Of a stretch of DNA of 64,000 bases, positions 8,198-17,168 are shown piece after piece. A program made the position numbers and the translations under genes. A model generated the notes under the pieces. It was not told where the DNA came from. It did not search any database and was given only the letters and a program-made list of their open reading frames with translations. Source of the DNA: Methanothrix harundinacea (GTDB taxonomy: Archaea; Halobacteriota; Methanosarcinia; Methanotrichales; Methanotrichaceae); contig DAXT01000013.1 of assembly GCA_002506535.1 (NCBI GenBank), positions 1 through 64,000 of the forward strand. The letters are read 5' to 3'. Each line of letters starts with the position of its first letter. The first letter of the stretch is position 1.

Positions 8198-9940
8198 ATG
8201 AATCTCGAAGAGCTGATAGCTGCGGCCCGTGGCGAGGTGGAGGTCGACCTCCTGCTGGAGGGAGCGGATCTGGTGAACACCCTCTCCGGCGAGATCCATC
8301 GGGCCGACGTGGCCATCTTTCGCGGGACTGTGGTTGGGTTCGACTGCTCCAGCGCCCGCGAGACAATCGACCTCTCGGGGATGGTCCTGGCTCCGGGGTT
8401 CATCGACGGCCATGTCCACATCGAGTCGGCGATGGTGACCGTCCCCGAGTACGCGAGGGCTGTGGTGCCGAGGGGCACCACCGCCATCGTCGCCGACCCT
8501 CACGAGATCGCGAACGTCCTGGGGGCCGAGGGTATCAGGTACATCATCGACTCTGGGAGACAGTCGCCCCTATCGGTCTACCTGATGCTCCCCTCCTGCG
8601 TCCCCGCGACCCACCTTGAAACCTCCGGCGCCAGCCTCGACGCCGGGGCCTTATCGGAGCTGATCGGCGAGGAGGGTGTCCTGGGGATCGGGGAGGTGAT
8701 GAACTATCCGGGGGTGATCTTCCGGGACCCCTCGGTCCTTGCGAAGATCAGCCTCGCCGGGATGAAGCGCGAGGACGGCTCCCGCCCCCGGGTCGACGGC
8801 CACTGCCCCCTCCTATCAGGAAGGGACCTCGCCGCCTACGTCGCCGCCGGGATCGGGTCGGACCACGAGTGCACCACCCTCGGTGAGGCGAAAGAGAAGC
8901 TGCGGCTCGGGATGAGGATCATGATCCGGGAGGGAACGGCCGCGAAGAACCTCGACGACCTCCTCCCCCTGGTGACGGAGGCGAACGCCAGCCGGTTCTT
9001 ATTCGTCTCCGACGACCGCCACCCTTCTGACATACTCCGGGAAGGGCATATCGACTCCATGGTGAGGAGGGCGGTCGGGGCAGGCCTCGACCCCGTCGTC
9101 GCGATTCAGATCGGAAGCCTCAACGCCGCCGAGTACTTCGGCCTCTCGGACCTTGGGGCGATAGCGCCGGGGCGGAGGGCGGACGTCGTCGTCCTCGACG
9201 ACCTGGACGAGCTGAACGTCCAGAAGGTCCTGAAGGAGGGGGCGGTCGTCGCCGAGAAAGGCCGGATGATCGTGCCCCTGCCGAGGGCGCCGGCGCCCCG
9301 ATCGTCATCGATGAAGGTCGCGGGGCTGGGTCCTGGATCCTTTGAGATAAAGGCCGGTGGGAAGCTGGCGAGGGCGATAGGGGTGATCCCGGACCAGATC
9401 ATCACGAGGTCTCTCCTGGCCAGGCCGAAGATTGAGGGGGGAAAGGTGGTCGCAGACCTCGATCGCGACCTTCTTGTGATGGCCGTCGTCGAGAGGCACC
9501 GGGGGACGGGGAACGTCGGCCTCGGCCTAGTCAGAGGCTTCGGCCTCCTCCGGGGGGCGATCGCCACCTCCGTCGCCCACGACTCCCACAACATCGCAGC
9601 CGTCGGCGTCAGCTCGGGGGAGATATTCCGGGCGGTCTCAGCTGTGGGAGAGATGGGGGGAGGCCTCGTCGTCGTCGACGGCGGGATGGTCGTAGAATCC
9701 CTGCCGCTGCCGATAGCCGGCCTCCTCTCGGACCGATCGATGGAGGAGGTGGTGGAGAGGATCGAGGCTGTGACGGAGGCGGTGAGGGGCCTGGGCTCCG
9801 CCCTGGACGACCCCTTCATGACCCTCTCCTTCCTATGCCTGCCGGTGATACCGGAGCTGAAGCTGACCGATCGGGGGCTCGTCGACGTGACCAGGTTCGA
9901 GTTCGTACCGCTCTTCGTCGGCGATGGCGAGGAGGCCTGA
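8198..9940 (+). CDS. ade: Adenine deaminase
   Basis: 580 residues, normal for the bacterial/archaeal Ade family of amidohydrolases. It hydrolyses adenine to hypoxanthine and ammonia in the cytoplasm. Seen: the metal-binding GFIDGHVHIES motif (His72 and His74), the catalytic-region GIGEVMNYPG, HCPLLSG, SDHECT and SDDRHPSD, and the C-terminal family-specific domain with HDSHNIAAVG and GGGLVVVDGG. GGTGA lies six bases before the ATG. It is divergent from the purine permease gene, so imported adenine would be converted to hypoxanthine for salvage into IMP. Confidence 0.96.
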   Translation: MNLEELIAAARGEVEVDLLLEGADLVNTLSGEIHRADVAIFRGTVVGFDCSSARETIDLSGMVLAPGFIDGHVHIESAMVTVPEYARAVVPRGTTAIVADPHEIANVLGAEGIRYIIDSGRQSPLSVYLMLPSCVPATHLETSGASLDAGALSELIGEEGVLGIGEVMNYPGVIFRDPSVLAKISLAGMKREDGSRPRVDGHCPLLSGRDLAAYVAAGIGSDHECTTLGEAKEKLRLGMRIMIREGTAAKNLDDLLPLVTEANASRFLFVSDDRHPSDILREGHIDSMVRRAVGAGLDPVVAIQIGSLNAAEYFGLSDLGAIAPGRRADVVVLDDLDELNVQKVLKEGAVVAEKGRMIVPLPRAPAPRSSSMKVAGLGPGSFEIKAGGKLARAIGVIPDQIITRSLLARPKIEGGKVVADLDRDLLVMAVVERHRGTGNVGLGLVRGFGLLRGAIATSVAHDSHNIAAVGVSSGEIFRAVSAVGEMGGGLVVVDGGMVVESLPLPIAGLLSDRSMEEVVERIEAVTEAVRGLGSALDDPFMTLSFLCLPVIPELKLTDRGLVDVTRFEFVPLFVGDGEEA

Positions 9941-10009
9941 GGGGTCGGATCTCGTGCCGGGGAGATCTTTGCTAGTTTGGGCCGGCGGCGGAGTTCGGGG
10001 GCTGGGAAG

Positions 10010-11164
10010 ATGACCCCTAAGAAGAGAGCCCTCGATTCCAGCCCCGCCGGGATCTGGTTTCGCTGGAACAAGAAGAACAGCTACAGCATCGCCGCCCTCC
10101 TGCCCCTGGTTCCGGGGGCGGGGCTCGCCGACGGGCCTCGGGACGGGATCATGCTCTACAGCATCGCCTCCGCCCAGGCGGAGGAGGTCTACCGGGAGGT
10201 CGCAGGCTCCAGAGCCGACGTTGAGGCGGTCTTTGTGGCCGGAGGCCCCCACCCCTCGGCCCGGCCGGAAGAGGCGCTCCGCTCTTTCGACTACGTCGTC
10301 ATCGGGGAGGGGGAGGAGACCCTCCCGGAGCTGATCTCCGTCATCAAGGGCGGCGGCGACCCCGAAACGGTCCGGGGGATCGCCTACATGCGGGATGGAG
10401 CAATCAGGATCACTCCCCAGCGGGAGGAGGTCGACCTCGATCTCTACCCTCCCTTCCGGCCGCCGATATTCTCTCCGGTCGAGATCAGCCGCGGCTGCCC
10501 CTGGGGGTGTGCATACTGCCAGACGCCGCAGCTCTTTGGAAGGAAGATGCGCCACCGTTCGATATCGAAGATCCTGGAGTACGCCCGCTTCTACTCTGAC
10601 CTGCGGTTCACATCGCCGAACGCCCTCGCCTACGGCTCCGACGGCGTCCATCCGCGGATTGATAAGGTGGAGCGGCTCCTTTTGTCCTTATCGGAGCTCC
10701 ATAAGCCGATCTACTTCGGGACCTTCCCCTCGGAGGTGAGGCCCGATTTCGTAACAGAGGAGGCTGTGGACCTCATCGTCAGGCACTGCAGAAACCGCCA
10801 CCTCAGCATCGGTGGCCAGTCGGGAAGCGACCGGATCTTGAAGATGATCGCAAGAGGCCACGACGTCGAGGCGGTGAGACGGGCCTGCGAGATCTGCATC
10901 GACCGGGGGATCGTCCCGAACCTCGACCTGATCGTCGGCCTTCCGAAAGAGACGGCGGAGGACCAGAGGATGACCCTCGACCTGGCCCGGGAGGTCGTCG
11001 GGGGAGGCGGCAGGATAAGGGCCCACCACTTCACCCCCCTGCCGGGGACGGTCCTGGAGGACGAAGAGCCCGCCCCCCTAGCCGCCGAAGTCGCAAAAGA
11101 GATGGGAGAGCTCGCCCTGAGGGGAAAGGCGACGGGAAAGTGGAGCTCGTCGGATCAGAGGTAG
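10010..11164 (+). CDS. B12-binding domain/radical SAM protein (MJ1487-type)
   Basis: 384 residues from ATG 10010; a TTG at 9977 would add 11 residues without the usual N-terminal sequence. Residues 1-105 resemble a degenerate cobalamin-binding Rossmann domain (YSIAALLPLV, FVAGGPHPSA, IGEGEETLPEL). The radical SAM core follows, with the iron-sulfur motif CPWGCAYC (Cys163, Cys167, Cys170) and HLSIGGQSGSDRIL. It fits the archaeal B12-binding/radical SAM family usually named after MJ1487 (TIGR04013). The reaction is unknown; relatives are methyl- or methylthiotransferases. Its 3' end overlaps the convergent hypothetical gene by ten bases. Confidence 0.85.
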   Translation: MTPKKRALDSSPAGIWFRWNKKNSYSIAALLPLVPGAGLADGPRDGIMLYSIASAQAEEVYREVAGSRADVEAVFVAGGPHPSARPEEALRSFDYVVIGEGEETLPELISVIKGGGDPETVRGIAYMRDGAIRITPQREEVDLDLYPPFRPPIFSPVEISRGCPWGCAYCQTPQLFGRKMRHRSISKILEYARFYSDLRFTSPNALAYGSDGVHPRIDKVERLLLSLSELHKPIYFGTFPSEVRPDFVTEEAVDLIVRHCRNRHLSIGGQSGSDRILKMIARGHDVEAVRRACEICIDRGIVPNLDLIVGLPKETAEDQRMTLDLAREVVGGGGRIRAHHFTPLPGTVLEDEEPAPLAAEVAKEMGELALRGKATGKWSSSDQR

Positions 11165-11493
11165 AACCGCTTGAAGGGGAGCTTGTAGTCGTCCATAGGC
11201 TCGTACTTTACCACAATTCTATTGCCGTCCACATGGATCTCCCTCACCGACTGGGAGAACATATACCAGGCGTACCCCCGGTCCGGGACCCTCAGCCTGT
11301 CAGGGAGGCTCGATAGAAACTCCGTCTCGTTGAGGATGTAGGAGCGGAGGAGTTCGCTCCCCGAAGCGAAGAGGAAGGGAAAGCCGACCCGCTCCACCTC
11401 CTCCGCCACGGCTGGGTTGGTAAGCCTCAGCCTCAGCCTCAGATGCTGGCGGTATTCTTCCTCGGTGATTATGATCTCTTTCAATTCGCTCAA
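11155..11493 (-). CDS. Conserved hypothetical protein, 112 aa
   Basis: I do not recognise a domain. The N-terminus is rich in charged residues and has an unusual run LRLRLRLTN; the remainder is mixed alpha/beta with many aromatic residues and no membrane segment or cysteine pair, so it should be a small soluble cytoplasmic protein. The start is TTG 11493, supported by GGTGA six bases upstream. It converges on the radical SAM gene with a ten-base overlap of the coding ends, so the two are not co-transcribed. Coding is supported by the ribosome-binding site and typical third-position GC. Confidence 0.6.
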   Translation of the reverse strand: MSELKEIIITEEEYRQHLRLRLRLTNPAVAEEVERVGFPFLFASGSELLRSYILNETEFLSSLPDRLRVPDRGYAWYMFSQSVREIHVDGNRIVVKYEPMDDYKLPFKRFYL

Positions 11494-11607
11494 ACCGGTT
11501 CACCGCCGATCTCTAGATCGGGGGGCGAGATAAAAATTGCGGGGGGGAAGGGCCGGCAGATCCCGTACTTCGAAGGATCGAGTTGGCATCATGGTGAGAC
11601 CTTCTGG

Positions 11608-13767
11608 TCAGGCGACGACCTTCTCTTCTCCCTTCGAGCCGGCGGCGGGTACGGGGTCGACGGGAGAGGCGGCGATCTTCTCGACGAGCTTAGCCAGAAC
11701 CTCCTTTCTCATCCCGCCGACGAACTTGATCGACCCGACGACGAGGTGGCCGCCGCCGTTGACGCCGCCGGCGGGTATCTCCTCCCGCAGCTCCCGGACC
11801 ATCCTCGGGATGTTCATCCTCACCCCTCGGCTCCTCAATACGGCGAAGTCGGGGCCGTAGCCGATGGTCACCACAGGTTTTCCGTCGTACTTCTTGCAGA
11901 GCCGGTCGTGGACCTCGCCGGAGGTCTTCCCCGGGGGCGGAAATGTGAACTTGTGGGCGTAGTTCTCGACGTCCAGGACGTTCATGACGGCGCCGTTGGG
12001 GAGGGTCTGGGTCTTGACGTGGGCGAGAGAGGCCCGGAGCTGCTCCTCGATCGCCTCCTTCGCCTGATCGCAGAGGAGCTGGACGATATTTCTGTGCCGG
12101 TCGAGCCTGCCGAGGCATAATATGTCGTTGACGAGCCCTCTTCCGTCGTTGAACCGGAGCCAGAACGCCTCGTAATCGAGGGCGAGGGCGATCTTCCTCA
12201 GGTCATCGATCGAAAAGCGGTCCTCTACGAGGTTTATATACAAAGCGGCCTCAGGAGCCTCGCTCCGATCGCCGACGGCCGAGACGGCGGGAAGGTGCTT
12301 GATCTTCTCCTCCACATCGGGGTTGATCATCCTCGCGATCTCGGTAGCTATCATCCCCGTGGTGACCCCGAAGTCCCCACCCTGATGGGCGGGGTTGACG
12401 TGGGCGATGAGGTACTCGTCGACGGCTTCGTCGGGGTGGTGGTGGTCGACGACGAGCATCTCCATCCCGTAGATCCGGGCCTGTTTCATCGCCGGGACGT
12501 CCTCCTCGGTGGAGCCGTTGTCCATCAGGACTATCAGCGGCATCTTCTGGTCGTGGCGGGACTGGTCCTCCAGGGCGTAGGTGAGGTCTTTTGTGACGTC
12601 CTCCAGCTCGTAGAAGGGGGCCTTCGACGGCGCACGCCTGTAGTTGTGGTATTCGGCGTCGGTCCCCCCCACCTCCCGGATGAGGGGGAGGACCGCAGTC
12701 TCTATCGCCACAGCGGCGCTCATCCCGTCGGCGTCGGCGTGGTGCCTCACCACGATCGGCTTCGACTTGAGGATAGCACGCCGGATCTCCTTTGCCACCT
12801 CCCTCATCTTCGGCTGAAGCCTCGTTATTATATCGCTCTCCACCAGGAGGGGGAGGTCGGCAGGTTCTGCCCTCTCGTCTATCGACCTCTCGATCCTCTC
12901 CTTGACGGCGGAGGCCTCACCGCCCCAGAGCTGCTTCATCGACCTGATCTCGATCTGGATCTGGCCGTTTCTGACGGAGACGTCGCCGATGGCCCTCACT
13001 ATCATCTCGGTGTCGATCTCGGTCCAGGCCCTGACCCCCGCCCGCTCGAAAGCGGCGCAGAAGACGAGGCCGCTATCGTCGGCTATGGTGAAGATGGTGG
13101 GCCCCCCCGTCTGCTTCACCTGGATCACCTCCCCCTCGATGGAGACGAGTTTTCCGACGCTCTTATCGAGCTCGTCGACCCTCGTCGCCGGAAGGTCCTT
13201 CTTCACCTCCAGGGTGTGGTGCTCTCCCACCTCCACCGGCTCAAGCTCGATGTTGCCGTTGGGGGCGACGTTCCTCACCCTGACGCAGATCTCCTCGCCG
13301 ACCTCAGGGGTCCGTTTCAGAAACTTGTTGTGGGCGAGCCCCCGGACGTGATCGTTCAGATCGACGAAGGCGCCGAAGCTCGCGATCCCCGAGACCTTCC
13401 CCCGGTAGGTGTCGCCGATGACCAGGTCGCCGGTGTCGCAGGCCTTCTCCAGGACGTGGACTATCGGCTTCTTGGAGCAGGCGGGACATACCTCCGCCTT
13501 GACGGTGAGCTTCGCGCCGCAGATGGCGCATACATAGTCCCGCCCCAGACCGCCGCAGTCGGTGCAGTCCTCGGTGACGGGGATCTTCCCCTCACCCTTG
13601 CAAACGGGGCATCTCGTCGACCCCTTGCTCACCAGGTCGTCTATCTCGCTTGCTGAGGCCTCGCCGAGGCTGACGGACTCTATCTTCCCGGTCCCCTTGC
13701 AGTTGGGACAGGCCTTCTCTCCCACCGTCCGATAGCCCTTGCCCCCGCATCTCTCGCACAGGTTCAT
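11608..13767 (-). CDS. DHH-family phosphoesterase with zinc-finger, S1 and OB-fold domains (archaeal RecJ-like)
   Basis: 719 residues from ATG 13767. Order of domains: DnaJ-type cysteine repeats (CERCGGKG, CPNCKGTG, CPVCKGEG, CTDCGGLG) plus a further zinc ribbon in the first ~120 residues; an S1 RNA-binding domain (about 125-190, GIASFGAFVDL); an OB-fold resembling a replication-factor-type domain (about 205-285); a DHH phosphoesterase domain with RHHADADGM and VVDHHHPDE; and a C-terminal DHHA1 domain with GGVNGGGHLVVGS. This architecture is conserved in euryarchaea and is related to RecJ/GAN nucleases acting with the CMG helicase. ATG 13767 lies ~30 bases after GATAAATC, suggesting a leaderless mRNA; a TTG seven codons upstream is less likely. 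Substrate (DNA, RNA or oligonucleotides) is not certain. Confidence 0.85.
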   Translation of the reverse strand: MNLCERCGGKGYRTVGEKACPNCKGTGKIESVSLGEASASEIDDLVSKGSTRCPVCKGEGKIPVTEDCTDCGGLGRDYVCAICGAKLTVKAEVCPACSKKPIVHVLEKACDTGDLVIGDTYRGKVSGIASFGAFVDLNDHVRGLAHNKFLKRTPEVGEEICVRVRNVAPNGNIELEPVEVGEHHTLEVKKDLPATRVDELDKSVGKLVSIEGEVIQVKQTGGPTIFTIADDSGLVFCAAFERAGVRAWTEIDTEMIVRAIGDVSVRNGQIQIEIRSMKQLWGGEASAVKERIERSIDERAEPADLPLLVESDIITRLQPKMREVAKEIRRAILKSKPIVVRHHADADGMSAAVAIETAVLPLIREVGGTDAEYHNYRRAPSKAPFYELEDVTKDLTYALEDQSRHDQKMPLIVLMDNGSTEEDVPAMKQARIYGMEMLVVDHHHPDEAVDEYLIAHVNPAHQGGDFGVTTGMIATEIARMINPDVEEKIKHLPAVSAVGDRSEAPEAALYINLVEDRFSIDDLRKIALALDYEAFWLRFNDGRGLVNDILCLGRLDRHRNIVQLLCDQAKEAIEEQLRASLAHVKTQTLPNGAVMNVLDVENYAHKFTFPPPGKTSGEVHDRLCKKYDGKPVVTIGYGPDFAVLRSRGVRMNIPRMVRELREEIPAGGVNGGGHLVVGSIKFVGGMRKEVLAKLVEKIAASPVDPVPAAGSKGEEKVVA

Positions 13768-13849
13768 CCTCCAGCTGAAGGAGGCCAAGGGATTTATCGG
13801 TTTTGGAGGAGACGATGGAGTTAATTAGCATCTTGGATCTCTTCGGGCC

Positions 13850-14386
13850 ATGCGAGTTGTGGTCTTGCGCCTCGGCCACCGGCCGGAGCGTGACAAGAGG
13901 GTGACGACCCACGTGGGCCTCGTGGCCCGGGCCTTCGGGGCCGAGGAGATGATCCTCGCCGGGAGGGACGATAAGCTGGTGGAGGGGCTTCAGGACGTCT
14001 CGGAGAGGTGGGGAGGCGGCTTTCAAGTGAGGTCGGCGGAGAGCTGGAAGGGCGAGGTGAGGCGGTGGAAGGATTCGGGGGGCGGGATCGTCCACCTCAC
14101 CATGTATGGAACCCCCATCTCGGAATCCATAGACGAGATCCGCCTCGCCGATCCCTTGATGGTGGTGGTGGGAGCGGAGAAGGTCCCCCCCGAGATCTAC
14201 GATATAGCCGACTGGAACGTCGGAGTCGGAAACCAGCCTCATTCGGAGGTGGCGGCCCTCGCCGTCTTCCTGGACAGGCTATTTCTTGGTCGGGAGCTGG
14301 ATAGGGATTTTCGCGGGAGGCTTGAGGTCGTCCCAAGCCCGAGGTTCAAGACAGTCATCGAAAGGCGAGGAGAAGATGAGGGATAG
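13850..14386 (+). CDS. trm56: tRNA (cytidine(56)-2'-O)-methyltransferase
   Basis: 178 residues, the family's usual size. Archaeal Trm56 is a SPOUT-class enzyme that uses S-adenosylmethionine to 2'-O-methylate C56 in the T-loop of tRNAs. Seen: the N-terminal VVVLRLGHRPERDKRVTTHV, which is a signature of the family, the HLTMYGTPI segment, and the knot region VVVGAEKVPPEIYDIADWNVGVGNQPHSEVAALAVFLDRL that forms the SAM pocket. It is divergent from the DHH-family gene and its end overlaps the ATP-grasp gene by 11 bases, so the two downstream genes are co-transcribed. Confidence 0.95.
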   Translation: MRVVVLRLGHRPERDKRVTTHVGLVARAFGAEEMILAGRDDKLVEGLQDVSERWGGGFQVRSAESWKGEVRRWKDSGGGIVHLTMYGTPISESIDEIRLADPLMVVVGAEKVPPEIYDIADWNVGVGNQPHSEVAALAVFLDRLFLGRELDRDFRGRLEVVPSPRFKTVIERRGEDEG

Positions 14387-15518
14387 GGCTGATAGACCCC
14401 TGAGGGTCCTCGTCGTCGGCCAGAACGTCCGGCATATCGCCGCCTCCGCCTCCAGGGCAGGCCACCGCGTCTTCGCCGCCGACTGCTACCACGACCTCGA
14501 CCTCATCGAGGCGGCTCACCGATCCCTCCTCCTCGACGCCGACCCATCCAGTCCGGGGGACCTGGAGAGGTCGGCGAGGCTCCTGATCCGGGAGGTCCTC
14601 GATAGGTATCAGATCGATGGGCTCGTCCTGGGGCCCGGGCTCGAGGAGATGAGGGTCGAGGGGTTGAGAGTCCTGAACAACCCTCCTGAGAAGACCTCCA
14701 AGGTATCCGACAAGCTCTGGCTCGGCCGCTGGCTCGATAGTGAGGGGTTTTCCACGGTGCCGACCCGCCCCCTCGCCGAGGCGGGGGATTTTGAGGTTTT
14801 TCCGCTGATGGTCAAGCCCCGCAAGGGGGCGGGGGGAGTCGAGAATAGGCTCGTCTTCACCGAAGAGCAGCTCGCCGATCTCGGAGGCGACCTGATAGTC
14901 CAGGAGATGGCGGAGGGGGTTGCGGCCAGCGTCTCCGTCGTCGCCGACGGGGAGGGGTCGGTGGCGGTATCCGCCAACGAGCAGCTGATCGGAACCGACT
15001 GGCTCGGAGGGACCGGATTTCGCTACTGCGGCAACATCTCACCCCTGGACCCCTCGATAGACGCCTCCGCGAAGAGAGAGATGATGGATATAGGAGAGGA
15101 GATCGCCGTCCGCCTCGGCCTCGTAGGCTCCAACGGGATCGACTTCATCATCACCGAATCCGGCCCCGTCGTCCTGGAGGTGAACCCCAGGTTCCAGGGG
15201 AGCCTCGACGCCGTGGAGATCTCCACGGGGATGAACCTATTCCAGGCCCACCTCCTATCCTTCGAAGGGGCCCTTCCCGAAAGGCCGAAGCCTCGCGGAT
15301 TCGGGGGGAGGGGCGTCCTCTTCGCAAAAGCCGATATTAAAATAGAGGAAGACCTGAGGGGCGCGACGGCGTGGATAGCCGACGTTCCCAGGCCGGGGAC
15401 CGTCGCGAAGCGGGGGGACCCCGTATCGTCGATATTAAGCTTCGCAGAGGACAGGAAAGGTGCGATGGACCTCCTCAAAAGCAGGAGCTCGGCGGTCTAT
15501 CGGGCCTTTCGCCTCTGA
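14376..15518 (+). CDS. ATP-grasp ligase of unknown substrate (COG2232-like)
   Basis: 380 residues from ATG 14376, preceded by GGCGAGGAG and overlapping the trm56 stop by 11 bases. The N-terminal ~95 residues form a Rossmann-like preATP-grasp domain (VLVVGQNVRHIAASASRAGH). The ATP-grasp core has the ATP-binding lysine in PLMVKPRKGAGG (about residues 145-156) and the magnesium-binding GSNGIDFI and VLEVNPRFQGSLD segments (about 250-278). Such proteins join a carboxylate to an amine, thiol or similar using ATP. It resembles a predicted archaeal carboligase group common in methanogens and distantly PylC and MfnD; it is longer than MfnD. Substrate unknown. Confidence 0.8.
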   Translation: MRDRADRPLRVLVVGQNVRHIAASASRAGHRVFAADCYHDLDLIEAAHRSLLLDADPSSPGDLERSARLLIREVLDRYQIDGLVLGPGLEEMRVEGLRVLNNPPEKTSKVSDKLWLGRWLDSEGFSTVPTRPLAEAGDFEVFPLMVKPRKGAGGVENRLVFTEEQLADLGGDLIVQEMAEGVAASVSVVADGEGSVAVSANEQLIGTDWLGGTGFRYCGNISPLDPSIDASAKREMMDIGEEIAVRLGLVGSNGIDFIITESGPVVLEVNPRFQGSLDAVEISTGMNLFQAHLLSFEGALPERPKPRGFGGRGVLFAKADIKIEEDLRGATAWIADVPRPGTVAKRGDPVSSILSFAEDRKGAMDLLKSRSSAVYRAFRL

Positions 15519-15534
15519 TGGATCAGCTCCGCCC

Positions 15535-15657
15535 TCACCAGGACATGACGCGGTAGAACCAGTGACTTATAATGGTGACGAATTTTTCAAACCCGCCTCC
15601 CTTCTCCAGCTTCTCCCGATCCTTCTCGCCGTATTTCTTATCTTTGATCCAGGACAT
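15535..15657 (-). CDS. Small basic protein, 40 aa
   Basis: An open frame beginning MSWIKDKKYGEKDREKLEKG and ending in an aromatic segment HWFYRVMSW. Support for coding: ATG 15657 lies about 27 bases after TTATATC (near 15682), the spacing expected for a leaderless archaeal transcript, and the residue pattern (charged helix, then hydrophobic aromatic end that repeats the MSW of the start) does not look random. A longer reading from 15819 has no promoter or ribosome-binding site. I recognise no family. The 3' end is 17 bases from the end of the ATP-grasp gene on the other strand. Confidence 0.5.
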   Translation of the reverse strand: MSWIKDKKYGEKDREKLEKGGGFEKFVTIISHWFYRVMSW

Positions 15658-15902
15658 GACGTTTCTGTAGTCGATCTGGAGATATAACAATATCGGTCTC
15701 CTCACGGTTTCCCGAGGGCGTCTCTTCTGCCCACCTCCTCGGATCGGCTGGAGAGCGGGATGAGCAAGGAGCGGGGCGAGGGATTGGTAGGGCCGAGCAA
15801 AGAGGGGAGGCTCCATCATTCATCGGCAAAATGGGGTCCTTCCGTCTAGAAAAACCAAAATCTTTATGATATATGAGGTAGGCTCTCATTCAAGTGATAT
15901 AC

Positions 15903-16010
15903 ATGGATATCGTAACCATCATCGGATACCTTCAGGCTCTGGTCGTGCTGGCGCTATTCTTCGGGATTCTCGCCGTCGGGTTCAAGGTCTGGCGCTGGAA
16001 CTACGCCTGA
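15903..16010 (+). CDS. Small single-pass membrane protein, 35 aa
   Basis: Begins MDIVTIIGYLQALVVL and ends KVWRWNYA. It has one hydrophobic helix (about residues 5-27) followed by a positively charged, tryptophan-rich end, the layout of small subunits or regulators of membrane complexes. A TATA-like TTTATGATATATG lies about 30 bases upstream and GTGAT precedes the ATG. An oligo-T stretch follows near 16031. It is too short for most gene finders. Function unknown; the flanking genes do not suggest a partner. Confidence 0.6.
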   Translation: MDIVTIIGYLQALVVLALFFGILAVGFKVWRWNYA

Positions 16011-16046
16011 CCTTGCCGATCCTCTAACTCCTCTTTTTAGTCTCTC

Positions 16047-17168
16047 TCAGCCGTACTTTCCCAGGGCGATCACCTTCGTCCCCTGGAGGTCGAGCTTCGC
16101 CCCGTGGCCGGGGCGTATCTGTACCGATGTGGAGCTGAACTTGTAGCCTCTGGCGTCGACGGTGATCGAGTGCCATCCTGGAATGAGGGAGACCCGGTAG
16201 CCGCCGTCAGCGTCGGTGGTTACGGAGAAGATCCCGTCGATCCTGACCCTCGCCCCGGGGATCGGGGCGCCGCTCCTCTCGGCTACCCTCCCCTCCAGCC
16301 AGCCGTATTCTTCCTGAGGTGGGCCGACGGGATAAACCACCGTGCTGGCGGGGTAACCCACCAAAATCCCAGCCGCTGAGACGGCGCCTGTCCAGACCCT
16401 GGCCGTGGAGGTGGTGAAGCTGAACCCTTCAAGCTCAGCGGTCACAGAGTAAGTCCCCGAGGGTAGATCCATGCCGTAGTAGCCCTGTCCGTTCGTAACG
16501 GTGCTGAAGATGCCGCCCCCCGATCCGGATATCCTTACCCTGGCGTTGGGAACGCCGTTCCCGCGGGCGTCGACGACCCTTCCCACCAGGCCGTAGTAGA
16601 TGGGATAACCTGCGGAGCTGACGGAGATGGTGACGTTGTTGCTTCTGGTTCTGGCGTCGAAGTGATATCTATGAGCCTCCAGAGTCTCGGCCCAGAGGTC
16701 CAGCCTGTACCATCCTGGGGGGAGGGAGCCTGGATTCAATATCCTGCTCCCCCGGTCGTATAACGCCAGGGGGGCCCAATCGGATACGTACAGCCATAGG
16801 GTGTAGGGAGCTGCTAGGTTCACCTCACCTCTCGTCACCAGAAGCCCTCCCGACTGGAGATATAGCTGGTTTCTCGTCCGGACCTCGTCTCCGATTAGAA
16901 GGCCCTGATCCGGTCCGAAGGGGCTCGCCGATAAGAGCTGAGGGATGAGGCCGCCGGGAGATAGGGGGTCCCATCCCACCCCGGTGATGGCGTAGTATGA
17001 CTCATCTCTCGGGCCGAAAGGGTCCCACTCGGGCCTATCGGCGGCGAAGGGGTTTGGAAGAAAATCCATCCTGGGGTCGTCATCGGACTCGATACCGGCG
17101 GCCGAGAAGGCCGCCGCGAATATGGCTCCCAATAATATCAAGAGTTTCGATCGGTGCGCAAAGGTCAA
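16047..17168 (-). CDS. Secreted protein with two carboxypeptidase-regulatory-like domains
   Basis: 373 residues starting at TTG 17168, which follows a strong GGAGGTAGGAG site. An N-terminal signal peptide (about 8-24, ending in AFSAAG) targets it outside the cell. A region of ~170 residues with no recognised domain includes WYRLDLWAETLEAHRYHF, similar to a small beta-sandwich. Then come two CarboxypepD_reg-type beta-sandwiches (about 190-270 and 285-365), each with the pattern GxVxDxxGxPIPGARVRI...T(N/D)xxGxYxxxLxPGxYxxTxxxxGY. Such domains mediate protein or sugar contacts in envelope proteins. It faces the S-layer gene, consistent with an envelope role. Confidence 0.8.
   Translation of the reverse strand: MTFAHRSKLLILLGAIFAAAFSAAGIESDDDPRMDFLPNPFAADRPEWDPFGPRDESYYAITGVGWDPLSPGGLIPQLLSASPFGPDQGLLIGDEVRTRNQLYLQSGGLLVTRGEVNLAAPYTLWLYVSDWAPLALYDRGSRILNPGSLPPGWYRLDLWAETLEAHRYHFDARTRSNNVTISVSSAGYPIYYGLVGRVVDARGNGVPNARVRISGSGGGIFSTVTNGQGYYGMDLPSGTYSVTAELEGFSFTTSTARVWTGAVSAAGILVGYPASTVVYPVGPPQEEYGWLEGRVAERSGAPIPGARVRIDGIFSVTTDADGGYRVSLIPGWHSITVDARGYKFSSTSVQIRPGHGAKLDLQGTKVIALGKYG

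Noticed and set aside
12295..13656. 453-codon plus-strand open frame
   Set aside because: Antisense to the DHH/OB-fold gene, whose domains are unmistakable.
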